Assembly (NCBI RefSeq): GCF_000374345.1
Contig: NZ_KB893979.1
Location: 1-64,000, forward strand
Length of the DNA: 64,000 bases
Origin: Heyndrickxia acidiproducens DSM 23148
GTDB lineage: Bacteria; Bacillota; Bacilli; Bacillales; Bacillaceae_C
Reading direction: 5' to 3'
The position numbers were made by a program, and so were the translations under genes. Position 1 is the first letter of the stretch. Each line of letters begins with the position of its first letter. Under the pieces are notes generated by a model. The model was not told the DNA's origin. It was given only the letters and a program-made list of their open reading frames with translations, and ran no database searches. Shown here one piece after another: positions 28,761 through 37,321 of the stretch.

Positions 28761-30338
28761 ATGAAATGGTTGAAGGATGAAAAAGGTTATACGCTTGTCA
28801 CCGTACTATTGATCCTTGCTGTTGTTTCCGTTATTTCGGTCAGCCTGATGACGGCATCCTATTCCTCTTTTAAAGCCGCCAAATCAGCGGAAACCGATAC
28901 GCAGGATAAATTGAAAGCGGAAAGAGTGGTAGATGAGGTAACGGCCATGATCGAAAATGATCTGGAAACGATTAACACCCGGATCAGCAGCAGTTCCATG
29001 ACATCAAGCGAGCTGCTCACAAATCTTCATAATGACCTCAACAGCATTGCTTCAGAAAAACAATCGGATTGTACCCTTACTTATAAAACATTACAAGATG
29101 GTACAAATGCTGACGGGACCAATCCCAACGGTTCAATAACAGTGAAGGTTGTAATTGAAGTGCCTGTTGGAAACGCGCGGAAAACGCTGAAAAAAGTAAT
29201 GACCTTGTCGACGATATCGGATGTATTTCAGTACACAGTTGTAACCCCGGGTAATCTTATTTTATACGGAGCGCCATACATAGAAGGGGATGTAAATGTT
29301 GGAGGAGATTTGTACTCCAGTAATTATGCAACATATGTGTTTGGTTTACCCGAGACAAAGAAAACTTCCTTTCCTGCGATTAACGGGAATTTGACGACAA
29401 GAGGAAAATATTACAGCTTTGATACTTCGCTATCAGAATGCAGGGCATTTACAGTTGGAGAAATAGCAAAACATTTCTCTGTTGTTCCGACTGTTAAAAC
29501 CAGGCAATTGATCATTGATACAATTGATGTTGGCAAAACAATTGATGATCATACCCTGTCATGGCCAAGGGATCATTTTGTAAACCAAAAACAATCAATT
29601 TCGGGGACTTATACGTACCCGGGGAGTGTCTTCCTTGACTCATTAACCATAAAGCGCAATGCCAAGGTAACTGTTGAAGGAGACTTGTATATAAGCGGGA
29701 GTCTGAGCTGTTATGGCTCACTGACTGTTTCCGGAAACATTTACGTAGGTGGAGAAGCAACGTTAAGCGGAACCGTTACACTCTTAAATTCCAGTAAATA
29801 TATTTATCTTGCTAACAATGCCGAATTAAGCGCGCTGAATTTAAATGGCGTCATGTATATTAACCATTCGGCAACATTAACCGATGATGTTAATACGAAC
29901 GGCAGTATTTATGCACGCAGCAGCATTACGGCCCAAAACTTTTCCAATCATGATGGTACACTCATTTTACTCTGTGATGGAAATATAACAATCTCTAATA
30001 ATAACGAATTTGAAGACGATCCTAAAGTTATGAACGCCTACTTTTATTCGAATAGCGAGCTATTTATTTACGGGGTTGGTTCAAATATCAGAATAAATGG
30101 CGGAATTTATGGAAATCCAATAAAATTAAGTGCTACGAAAGGGACAACTTACGAAAGATGGTGGCTGTTAATCCATTATTTGGATTTCCAGGATAATCAG
30201 GATTCTATTGATGCGAACAAATCCAGACTGTCTATTTATTTTAAAAAAAACCTTGTTCTAAACCCGCCAAAGGGCATCCCGACAGTCAACAAAGTGTCCT
30301 TAACGGAAATAGACACCTCTTATGTGGATAGCCACTGA
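28761..30338 (+). CDS. Large PilX/GspK-like pilin with a beta-solenoid head
   Basis: 525 aa. Leader MKWLKDEKG and YTLVTVLLILAVVSVISVSL form a prepilin N-terminus, but +5 is Thr, not Glu; lack of Glu5 is a mark of GspK-type tip pseudopilins. After a helical stalk (to about 150) come repeated short strands with Gly turns (YIEGDVNVGGDLY, then INGNLTTRG, VEGDLYISGS, YGSLTVSGNIYVGGEATL, MYINHSATLTDD) at about 170-215 and 285-410, resembling a right-handed beta-helix of the bactofilin-like kind. A unique C-terminal region (about 410-525) follows. Expected at the pilus tip, outside the cell. It lies 3 bp after the previous gene. Confidence 0.8.
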   Translation: MKWLKDEKGYTLVTVLLILAVVSVISVSLMTASYSSFKAAKSAETDTQDKLKAERVVDEVTAMIENDLETINTRISSSSMTSSELLTNLHNDLNSIASEKQSDCTLTYKTLQDGTNADGTNPNGSITVKVVIEVPVGNARKTLKKVMTLSTISDVFQYTVVTPGNLILYGAPYIEGDVNVGGDLYSSNYATYVFGLPETKKTSFPAINGNLTTRGKYYSFDTSLSECRAFTVGEIAKHFSVVPTVKTRQLIIDTIDVGKTIDDHTLSWPRDHFVNQKQSISGTYTYPGSVFLDSLTIKRNAKVTVEGDLYISGSLSCYGSLTVSGNIYVGGEATLSGTVTLLNSSKYIYLANNAELSALNLNGVMYINHSATLTDDVNTNGSIYARSSITAQNFSNHDGTLILLCDGNITISNNNEFEDDPKVMNAYFYSNSELFIYGVGSNIRINGGIYGNPIKLSATKGTTYERWWLLIHYLDFQDNQDSIDANKSRLSIYFKKNLVLNPPKGIPTVNKVSLTEIDTSYVDSH

Positions 30339-30469
30339 AATTTCCAAAAACAAATGGAACAATCTTCCCAAGCAGGGAGATTTATACTACAATAGTCTTA
30401 GCCATATTTCGACGATTTTAGTGCTTTTTTACTAGAATACGTTCTGAAACAATAGAAAGAGTTGAGAAA

Positions 30470-31237
30470 ATGGATCTGCTTACATTAGGTGTTTCCGTGA
30501 TTGCTTTTTTAATTGTTTTGGTTATCCTGTTTGTTTTTCCTTTCTGCTTTACCAAAAAAGGGATTATTTTACTGGTTTCAACTTCTTTTTTGCTTGCGCT
30601 TTTCAGCTTGGTGGCGAACAGCGTGCTGCCTCTATGGGAAAGCAGCCTGATTACTTTTCTTTTGGTGCTTTGCTGCTCCTATCTGCTGGAGAAAAGAATC
30701 CCGTTTTTGTTTGCAGAGACAGATCATACCCCGAATGTATTGCCGGGTATGAACGGGCAGGAAACATTACTTGCGCAGCCTCCAGCGAAACCGGCTATGA
30801 CAGAACCTGAAGTTTTTGAAAATTTGAATGCGGGCGCGGGGAAGACGGTCTCGCAAGCTGGCGGATCAGAAGGACAAACTCCAGTGGCGGCTTTTAAAGA
30901 AAAAGCCGAACCGGTGCCGGACTGGGAAGAAATTAAAGAACCTGCTTCTGCAGCCAATACGGAAAAAAGAAAAGCTGAAGGAAAGGAAACCGATTCGGAC
31001 GATTTCTCATTTTCCCAGGCGGATAAAGACGAAATCAGCTTTCTGGAGGACCGGCTGTCATTCGTTGATGATGATATGCACGCCGGGCAGGCAGAAAAAG
31101 AAGCGGATCAGGAAACGATACCGATTGAAGACTGGATCATGGCATTGGAAAATCCGGATACATCTTTGCCGGACACCCATTCTGTAAAAGAACCCGCAGG
31201 AAAAAACTGTGCAAAAGATAAGGAAAGGCAGGGGTGA
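30470..31237 (+). CDS. Acidic membrane protein of unknown function in the pilus locus
   Basis: 255 aa. Three hydrophobic segments at about residues 4-28, 30-50 and 58-75 (LGVSVIAFLIVLVILFVFPF; KKGIILLVSTSFLLALFSLV; SSLITFLLVLCCSYLL) are followed by about 175 residues rich in Glu, Asp, Ala and Pro with no recognised domain. AAAGAGTTGAG precedes ATG 30470. The 131-bp gap before it is the largest break in the first half of the locus and could hold a promoter, but none is clear. I do not recognise the family. The position suggests a pilus accessory or assembly role. Confidence 0.72.
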   Translation: MDLLTLGVSVIAFLIVLVILFVFPFCFTKKGIILLVSTSFLLALFSLVANSVLPLWESSLITFLLVLCCSYLLEKRIPFLFAETDHTPNVLPGMNGQETLLAQPPAKPAMTEPEVFENLNAGAGKTVSQAGGSEGQTPVAAFKEKAEPVPDWEEIKEPASAANTEKRKAEGKETDSDDFSFSQADKDEISFLEDRLSFVDDDMHAGQAEKEADQETIPIEDWIMALENPDTSLPDTHSVKEPAGKNCAKDKERQG

Positions 31238-31240
31238 AGT

Positions 31241-32632
31241 GTGGGAAACAACCGCTTTGTAAAAGTGTTTATAGTCCTGTTTACGAGTACAGCTTTTATA
31301 TTAGGTTTCTCACATTTCGGGGTTCTTGCATTGGAAAAAGGTTTCGGGCATGCGGCCCAACTTTCTAATGGCACATCTGCCGGAGGAGTCAGCCTGTCCG
31401 GAATGGAAAAAGACAAGGCCGGGCAAAAACTGGAAAATGCTGTGCAAAACTGGAAATCGTCCCATCCCATTATGATTACCTATTTGAACCATTCTGCAAA
31501 GCTTCCGGCCGATCGCTTACAGTTTGATATAAAGGAAACCCTGAAACACATACGGGATGGCGGTTCAACACCGCTTTTTGTAACATTGAACAACCGCGTG
31601 CTAATGAATGTGCTTTCGAAAGCTTTCCCGGCAATCAGCCTTGAAGACTGGAATATTGATCGTTTAAATGCGGATATCTGCAAAGCGGCTGCCCGCCTGG
31701 AAACTGGAAAAACCAGTTTTGATCTGTCAGCTTACACGCTGTCGGACCAAACGGAAAAAGTTGTCTCCAAAGCAACGTTAACTAGTATTCCTGCAGCAGA
31801 CCGGTATGAATTGGAAACCTGGGTGAAAGAATTTCCAAAACTGAATATCCCTGCAGCGTCTTCGTTTTCTTTATTAAAAACTGCAGGGGAAACCGGCTCC
31901 TATTTTTCCAATACAGCGCTTAGTATCGTTGCCAGCGCCATTTACGAAGCGGTGCTGCCGACAAACTTTGAATGCATTGAAAGGTATACAAGTAGCGAAC
32001 TGCCAGGCTATGCCACACCTGGAAAGGAAGCACGGGTTGTGCAGGATAAACTGGATTTTGCTTTTATCAACCCGAACCACTCGGCCTATACCTTGCAGTT
32101 TGCCTATAAAAACGGAGCATTAACTGTTTCTGTAACCGGCCGGCCTTTTGCGGAAAAATATAAAATCATCTCTAAAAATGCCCAGACCATTGAACCGAAA
32201 ACAGCTGTCCACTACACCAGCACATTAACGGCAAAACAGTCCGTTGTGCTGCAGTACGGAAAAACCGGGCACTATGTGAAAATCTACCGGAATGTATACA
32301 GCCGGCACAACAGCCTGCTGAAATCCGTTCCTGTATCAGAAGATTTTTATCCGGCTGTATCTGAAATTATTGCAAAAGGTTACCCGGAAGAGGACAATTC
32401 GGGTGCGGAGGATGAAACAGATGCAAACGCGTCCGGTGATTCAAAAACTTCCGGAAACGCATCATCAACAGATCAAAACCGTTCAACAGAATCGAACGAA
32501 TCTACAGCTGATGGGCAAACCGGTGCTGCACAGCCCGGCAGTTCAGCCGGCAAAAATGCGCCTTCAAACAGCAAGGATTCAAATGATAACAGCAGGACGG
32601 CAAATTCAGGCAGCACTAACAACGAGAGCTGA
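31241..32632 (+). CDS. VanW-family protein with wall-linker-like tail in the pilus locus
   Basis: 463 aa. An N-terminal membrane anchor (about 7-30) is followed by a domain resembling the peptidoglycan-binding module of VanW/YoaR proteins (GVSLSGMEKDKAGQKLENAV) and then a VanW-like core (about 205-310: FSLLKTAGE, ALSIVASAIYEAVLPTNFEC, ERYTSSELPGYATPGKEARV, LDFAFINPNHSAYTLQF). The last 80 residues are almost wholly Ser/Asn/Thr/Asp/Gly, like a cell-wall-spanning linker. GTG 31241 follows AGGGGTGAA. VanW proteins lack a settled function. A role in letting the pilus cross or attach to peptidoglycan is my inference. Confidence 0.75.
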   Translation: MGNNRFVKVFIVLFTSTAFILGFSHFGVLALEKGFGHAAQLSNGTSAGGVSLSGMEKDKAGQKLENAVQNWKSSHPIMITYLNHSAKLPADRLQFDIKETLKHIRDGGSTPLFVTLNNRVLMNVLSKAFPAISLEDWNIDRLNADICKAAARLETGKTSFDLSAYTLSDQTEKVVSKATLTSIPAADRYELETWVKEFPKLNIPAASSFSLLKTAGETGSYFSNTALSIVASAIYEAVLPTNFECIERYTSSELPGYATPGKEARVVQDKLDFAFINPNHSAYTLQFAYKNGALTVSVTGRPFAEKYKIISKNAQTIEPKTAVHYTSTLTAKQSVVLQYGKTGHYVKIYRNVYSRHNSLLKSVPVSEDFYPAVSEIIAKGYPEEDNSGAEDETDANASGDSKTSGNASSTDQNRSTESNESTADGQTGAAQPGSSAGKNAPSNSKDSNDNSRTANSGSTNNES

Positions 32633-32709
32633 TCTGCAGTGGCGGGCTACGGGAATGAAAGTGATTGAAACTGGCACATCTAACATGAAGCAAAAAGCGG
32701 GGAATCAAA

Positions 32710-34371
32710 ATGAAACAAGTACGGAAACGGCTCGGGGATCTATTGATTGAGTCAGGCTTGATTACAGAAGAACAATTACAGCAGGCCCTGAAGGAAAAAG
32801 AGGCAGGCCAGAAGCTGGGTGATGTACTTCTAAAGCACGGTTACATCACCGAGCAGCAGCTGATCGAAGCGCTTGAATTCCAGTTGGGCATTCCGCATAT
32901 CAGTCTGTATCGCTATCCTTTTGACCAGAACATCATGAACCTTGTACCGAAAGAAATGGCAAAAAGAAACCTGCTGATTCCGCTGAAAAAAGACGGAGAC
33001 CAATTATTTGTTGCAATGGCGGACCCGATGGATTTTAATGCAATTGATGATCTGAGGCTGTCGACCGGCTTCCGGATTGAACCGGCCATTGCGTCAAAAG
33101 ATGATATTTTGCGCGCAATCAGTAAGTACTACGACCTGAATGACGGTGTTAAAGACATTTTAAATGACATTGTTGAAAACGAAGAAACGGCAGCTGTTCC
33201 GGCAGGCGATGATGATTCCCCGGTCGTGCAGCTTGTGAACCAGATCCTGCAAACTGCTGTCCAACAACGGGCGAGCGATATCCATCTCGACCCGCAGGAA
33301 ACAAGTTTTATTGTCCGCTACCGCGTTGATGGGATTTTGCGGACAGAACGGGTGCTGCCCAAGCATATGCAAAATGTACTGACGGCACGCATCAAAATCA
33401 TGGCGAATCTCGATATAACAGAGCACCGCATACCGCTTGACGGGCGGATCAAGATTGACCTGGATTTTCATCCGGTCGATATCAGGGTTTCCACGCTGCC
33501 AACGATTTACGGGGAAAAAATCGTGTTGCGGATTCTTGATCTGACAAGTGCAATCAACGATATCCGCCAGCTTGATTTTAACAAATTGAATTTACAGCGT
33601 TTTTCACAGTTGATCCAGCGTCCGAACGGGATTGTCCTGATTACAGGGCCGACCGGTTCAGGGAAATCATCCACATTATATGCGGCTTTGAACCATCTGA
33701 ACAGCGAACAAGTGAACATCATTACCATTGAAGATCCGGTTGAATACCAGCTTGAAGGCATCAACCAGATCCAGGTTAATAATTCAGTCGGGATGACATT
33801 TGGCAAGGGGTTGCGGGCAATATTGCGGCAGGATCCGAATATTATTATGGTCGGGGAAATCCGCGACAAAGAGACTGCTGAAATTGCCGTCCGCGCCTCG
33901 CTGACCGGCCATCTTGTCTTGAGCACGCTGCACACGAATGATGCACTCGGCACCATTACGAGATTAATAGATATGGGGGTCGAGCCCTTCCTTGTTGCAG
34001 CATCATTAAGCGGGGTCGTTTCCCAGCGGCTCGTGCGCAAGGTGTGCCGCGACTGCGCAGAAGAACAGGAACCGACCAAACGGGAGGCCGAAATTTTTGC
34101 AAGGCGCGGCATGAAAGTTGAAAAAATTATGCGCGGGCGCGGCTGCGGCAACTGCAATATGACCGGTTATAAAGGCAGAATGGCGATCCAGGAACTGCTG
34201 GTGATTAATGATCATATCCGGCGCGGTATTATGAATGGGGAGCCGCTTTCGAAACTCAGGGAGTATGCCGTCCATCATAAAACGATTTTCCTGCTGGATG
34301 ACGGATTATTAAAAGTGAAACAGGGCTTTACGACGACAGAAGAAATTTTGCGCGTGGCCCTGGCGGAGTAG
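32710..34371 (+). CDS. pilB: Type IV pilus extension ATPase PilB
   Basis: 553 aa GspE/PilB ATPase that powers pilin polymerisation from the cytoplasm. Contains an N-terminal MshEN/GspE-N domain (RLGDLLIESGLITEEQL, 6-140), Walker A GPTGSGKS (313-320), Asp box ITIEDPVEYQ (339-347), Walker B VGEIRDKETAEIA, His box LSTLHTNDA, and the zinc tetracysteine C446, C449, C479, C482. This is a full pilus ATPase, unlike the short ComGA of competence systems, which lacks the N-terminal module. AGCGGGGAATCAAA precedes the ATG. pilT begins right after its stop. Confidence 0.95.
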   Translation: MKQVRKRLGDLLIESGLITEEQLQQALKEKEAGQKLGDVLLKHGYITEQQLIEALEFQLGIPHISLYRYPFDQNIMNLVPKEMAKRNLLIPLKKDGDQLFVAMADPMDFNAIDDLRLSTGFRIEPAIASKDDILRAISKYYDLNDGVKDILNDIVENEETAAVPAGDDDSPVVQLVNQILQTAVQQRASDIHLDPQETSFIVRYRVDGILRTERVLPKHMQNVLTARIKIMANLDITEHRIPLDGRIKIDLDFHPVDIRVSTLPTIYGEKIVLRILDLTSAINDIRQLDFNKLNLQRFSQLIQRPNGIVLITGPTGSGKSSTLYAALNHLNSEQVNIITIEDPVEYQLEGINQIQVNNSVGMTFGKGLRAILRQDPNIIMVGEIRDKETAEIAVRASLTGHLVLSTLHTNDALGTITRLIDMGVEPFLVAASLSGVVSQRLVRKVCRDCAEEQEPTKREAEIFARRGMKVEKIMRGRGCGNCNMTGYKGRMAIQELLVINDHIRRGIMNGEPLSKLREYAVHHKTIFLLDDGLLKVKQGFTTTEEILRVALAE

Positions 34372-34380
34372 GTGAATAGA

Positions 34381-35433
34381 ATGAAAGAAAAAATCGAATA
34401 TCTGCTGCGCGCGGCTTTTGAACTAAAAGCCTCGGATCTTCATTTGACCGTCGGTGTGCCGCCGATTATGCGCTTGAACGGGCAATTGAAGCGATATGGA
34501 AAAGAGCCGATGACACCGCAATTGACAGCAGGCATGGCAAAAGCGATCATTTCGGAAACGATGTGGCCTGCATTTTTGGAACGGGGGGAGATTGATTTTT
34601 CATACGGCATTCCGGGCGTGTCACGTTTCCGGATTAATGCCTACCGCCAGCGCAATTGTATTTCACTGGCGATCCGCGTCGTGCCAACAAGAATTCCCAC
34701 GGTTGAGGAACTGCATCTGCCGCCGGTTTTGTACACTTTTACGGAAAAACCGCAGGGCCTCATTCTTGTAACTGGCCCGACCGGCAGCGGCAAGTCTACC
34801 ACACTCGCTGCCATGATCGACCATATGAACAAAACAATGCATAAGCATATCATTACACTCGAAGACCCGATTGAATATTTACATAAACACCAAAATTGTA
34901 TCATTGACCAGCGTGAAGTGGGGTTTGACACGCAGAATTTTGCAAACGGGCTGCGTGCGGCGCTGCGCCAGGATCCGGATGTGATTTTAGTCGGTGAGAT
35001 GCGTGATTTGGAAACGATTCACACGGCAATTACAGCCGCGGAAACCGGCCATCTCGTGCTCGGGACGCTGCATACGTCAAGCGCGCCGTCCACCATCGAC
35101 CGGATCATTGATGTATTTCCGCCGTCCCAGCAGCCGCAAATCCGTATTCAGCTGGCATCTGTTTTGGTCAGTATCATTTCGCAGCGGCTTTTCCCGACAC
35201 CAGATCAAAAGGGGCGCCGGGCCGCAACAGAAATTTTGGTGAATAATCCGGCGGTTGCAAATCTGATCCGCAATGAAAAAATCCATCAGATTGTGAACGT
35301 TTTGCAGACAAGCCGCGCCCTCGGCATGCATACGCTGGAAACCGATGTGAAGGATTTGCTGCACAGCGGTGCGATTTCAAAAGAAGCGGCAGAACCTTAT
35401 TTACTGGAGATTGTTCAAAATGCCACGATTTAA
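34381..35433 (+). CDS. pilT: Pilus retraction ATPase PilT
   Basis: 350 aa hexameric ATPase that disassembles the pilus, giving twitching motility and DNA pulling. Starts MKEKIEYLLRAAFELKASDLHL. Walker A GPTGSGKS is at 132-139, Asp box ITLEDPIEYLH, Walker B VGEMRDLETIHTA, His box LGTLHTSSA. The PilT-type C-terminal block ILVNNPAVANLIRNEKIHQI matches the AIRNLIRE-type retraction signature. AGGTG overlaps the pilB stop; the GTG at 34372 is too close to be the start. Its presence predicts retractile pili. Confidence 0.95.
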   Translation: MKEKIEYLLRAAFELKASDLHLTVGVPPIMRLNGQLKRYGKEPMTPQLTAGMAKAIISETMWPAFLERGEIDFSYGIPGVSRFRINAYRQRNCISLAIRVVPTRIPTVEELHLPPVLYTFTEKPQGLILVTGPTGSGKSTTLAAMIDHMNKTMHKHIITLEDPIEYLHKHQNCIIDQREVGFDTQNFANGLRAALRQDPDVILVGEMRDLETIHTAITAAETGHLVLGTLHTSSAPSTIDRIIDVFPPSQQPQIRIQLASVLVSIISQRLFPTPDQKGRRAATEILVNNPAVANLIRNEKIHQIVNVLQTSRALGMHTLETDVKDLLHSGAISKEAAEPYLLEIVQNATI

Positions 35434-36625
35434 ATACCAGGGAAGAAATAAAACCGGCAGAAAAAACGGCACCATCACCGCAGACTCCAAACGGGATGCA
35501 ATTTTAAAATTGCACGAACAGGGCATCCGCGTTTTGCAGGCGGATGAGCTCCCCGAAACGCTGATGACGATGGAAATCAGCCTTGGCAATCATGTCAAGC
35601 TCCAGGATTTTGTGATTTTTCTGCGCCAGTTCTCGACGCTCCTGAAAGCCGGTGTCACGGTTGTCGATTCGACAAGCATTCTGGCCAGCCAAACGAGCAG
35701 CAAAACACTCAGAAAAACGCTTTTGGAAGTCGAAGAGGACCTGCGCGGCGGAATCGCGTTGTCGCAGGCGGCCGCGAAGCATAAAAAAGTGTTTACAACG
35801 ATGTTTATCAATATGGTCTATGCCGGTGAAGCAAGCGGCAGTCTGGATGACACATTGGAACGCCTTGCCACTTATTACGAGAAGCAGCACCGCACCCGGC
35901 AGAAAGTTAAATCAGCGCTGACATATCCCGCGTTTGTCGGAGTGATGTCGATTGCGGTTGTGATTTTTATGCTGATTAAAGTAGTGCCCACTTTTGTTTC
36001 CATGTTAAAAGATTATAATGCACAGCTTCCTGCAGTCACGCGTTTTGTGCTGGCGGCGAGCGGCTTTATGCAGCAGTACTGGTGGCTGATCCTTTTGCTG
36101 GCCACCGGTCTGTATCTGCTGCTCGTGATCATGCGGAAAAATCAGGCGGCCAAGTATTATTTGGATTATGCGCTATTAAAAATTCCCGTATTCGGCAAGC
36201 TCGTTCAAAAATCGTTAATCGCCCGCATGACGCGGACGTTAAGTTCCCTTTTTTCCAGTTCAGTGCCGATTTTGCAGGCATTATCGATCGTCGCGAAGAT
36301 TGTTGAAAACGAAGTCATTTCAAAAGTGATCCGTGAATCAAGAGATGCGTTAGAAAAAGGGCAGTCAATGACTGATCCGATGCGGCGCCACTGGGTATTT
36401 CCGCCGCTTGTGACACAGATGATTGCGATCGGTGAAGAAACCGGCGCGCTTGACGGGATGCTTTCAAAAGTCGCAGATTTTTACGAAGCCGAGGTGGAAG
36501 CGGCAACCGACCAGTTAAAAGCACTGGTTGAGCCGTTTATGATCATCATCCTCGCGGGGCTGGTCGGAACCATCATCGCGTCGATCATGATCCCCATGTT
36601 TGAAATTTATAATAATGTTCAATAA
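35420..36625 (+). CDS. pilC: Type IV pilus platform protein PilC
   Basis: 401 aa GspF/PilC inner-membrane platform that couples the ATPases to the pilin. Two tandem GspF domains (residues about 65-190 and 270-395; FLRQFSTLLKAGVTVVDSTS.. and MTRTLSSLFSSSVPILQALS..) and three membrane helices (about 165-190, 215-235, 370-395) are visible. It begins 14 bp inside pilT, so the pair is translationally coupled. It ends 70 bp before the major pilin. Confidence 0.95.
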   Translation: MPRFKYQGRNKTGRKNGTITADSKRDAILKLHEQGIRVLQADELPETLMTMEISLGNHVKLQDFVIFLRQFSTLLKAGVTVVDSTSILASQTSSKTLRKTLLEVEEDLRGGIALSQAAAKHKKVFTTMFINMVYAGEASGSLDDTLERLATYYEKQHRTRQKVKSALTYPAFVGVMSIAVVIFMLIKVVPTFVSMLKDYNAQLPAVTRFVLAASGFMQQYWWLILLLATGLYLLLVIMRKNQAAKYYLDYALLKIPVFGKLVQKSLIARMTRTLSSLFSSSVPILQALSIVAKIVENEVISKVIRESRDALEKGQSMTDPMRRHWVFPPLVTQMIAIGEETGALDGMLSKVADFYEAEVEAATDQLKALVEPFMIIILAGLVGTIIASIMIPMFEIYNNVQ

Positions 36626-36652
36626 AGTGAACAAAAAAATGGAAAAATCATG

Positions 36653-36658
36653 TATAAT
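36653..36658 (+). promoter_or_regulatory. Possible -10 element before the major pilin gene
   Basis: A perfect TATAAT lies 39 bp before pilA, in the only longer gap of this part of the operon. No good -35 lies at 16-18 bp, so an extra pilin promoter is suggested but not proven. Confidence 0.4.
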
Positions 36659-36696
36659 AATATAGGTAAAATGATCTAGGACAAATGGAGGGGAAC

Positions 36697-37164
36697 ATGT
36701 TGGAAAAGAAACACAAGTTATTAAAAAGTCAAAAAGGTTTTACATTAATTGAATTGCTGGCAGTGATTGTCATTTTGGCGATTATTGCAGCAATTGCGGT
36801 TCCGGCAATTGGGAATGTCATTAAACATTCGCGTATTGATGCTGTTAAAGCGGATGCTATACAAGTACTGAATGGGGCAAAATTGTATGTTGCTGGTAGT
36901 TCCCTTGAATTTGGTGAAAGTAACACAATTACTTTGAAAAAAGCTCAATTGGAACCTTATCTAGATGATGAAGCCGGTAAGTTAACTTCTTATTCTGTAA
37001 CTGTAACGAACAACAATAATAAATATACTTATACAATTACTGGAAAAGGTAAATATGGGTCTAAAGGTGACGAAACAGTTACATTTAAAAATGCTAGTTT
37101 GAAAGCAATTAGTAATGCCGGTAAAGGAGATACAAGAATTACGCCAGCCGATGCCGGAAAGTAA
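36697..37164 (+). CDS. pilA: Major type IV pilin
   Basis: 155 aa. Leader of 14 residues (MLEKKHKLLKSQKG), then FTLIELLAVIVILAIIAAIA with Glu+5, the classic type IVa N-terminus; mature length about 141. The C-terminal domain is Thr/Asn/Lys-rich and beta-prone (SYSVTVTNNNNKYTYTITG) with no cysteine, so no disulfide D-loop. It is visibly more A/T-rich than neighbours. TGGAGGGGAAC precedes ATG 36697. A strong hairpin follows (37251-37283) that may favour pilin mRNA over downstream genes. The name rests on sequence type and position. Confidence 0.88.
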   Translation: MLEKKHKLLKSQKGFTLIELLAVIVILAIIAAIAVPAIGNVIKHSRIDAVKADAIQVLNGAKLYVAGSSLEFGESNTITLKKAQLEPYLDDEAGKLTSYSVTVTNNNNKYTYTITGKGKYGSKGDETVTFKNASLKAISNAGKGDTRITPADAGK

Positions 37165-37250
37165 AAATTACTACGCTTTTATCATTTTATCGGTATCCAT
37201 ATTCTTATGAGCAGATGTAAGTTTATTGAATTAACGTTTGTTCTCCGAAT

Positions 37251-37283
37251 GTAAGGTCTGCCCCCAACTGGGCCAGGCCTTAC
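37251..37283 (+). terminator. Intra-operon hairpin between pilA and pilM
   Basis: GTAAGGTCTGCCCC pairs with GGGCCAGGCCTTAC (one mismatch, one G-U) around a small AACT loop, ending 38 bp before pilM. There is no T-run, so a partial terminator or 3' stabilising structure for the abundant pilin mRNA is more likely than full termination. Confidence 0.65.
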
Positions 37284-37321
37284 ATACTAATTTGCTAGAT
37301 TTCAGTTAAGGAGCATTCCCA

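Noticed and set aside
33507-34157. 216-codon minus-strand frame opposite pilB
   Set aside because: Antisense shadow of the conserved ATPase domain, with no start signal or recognisable protein.
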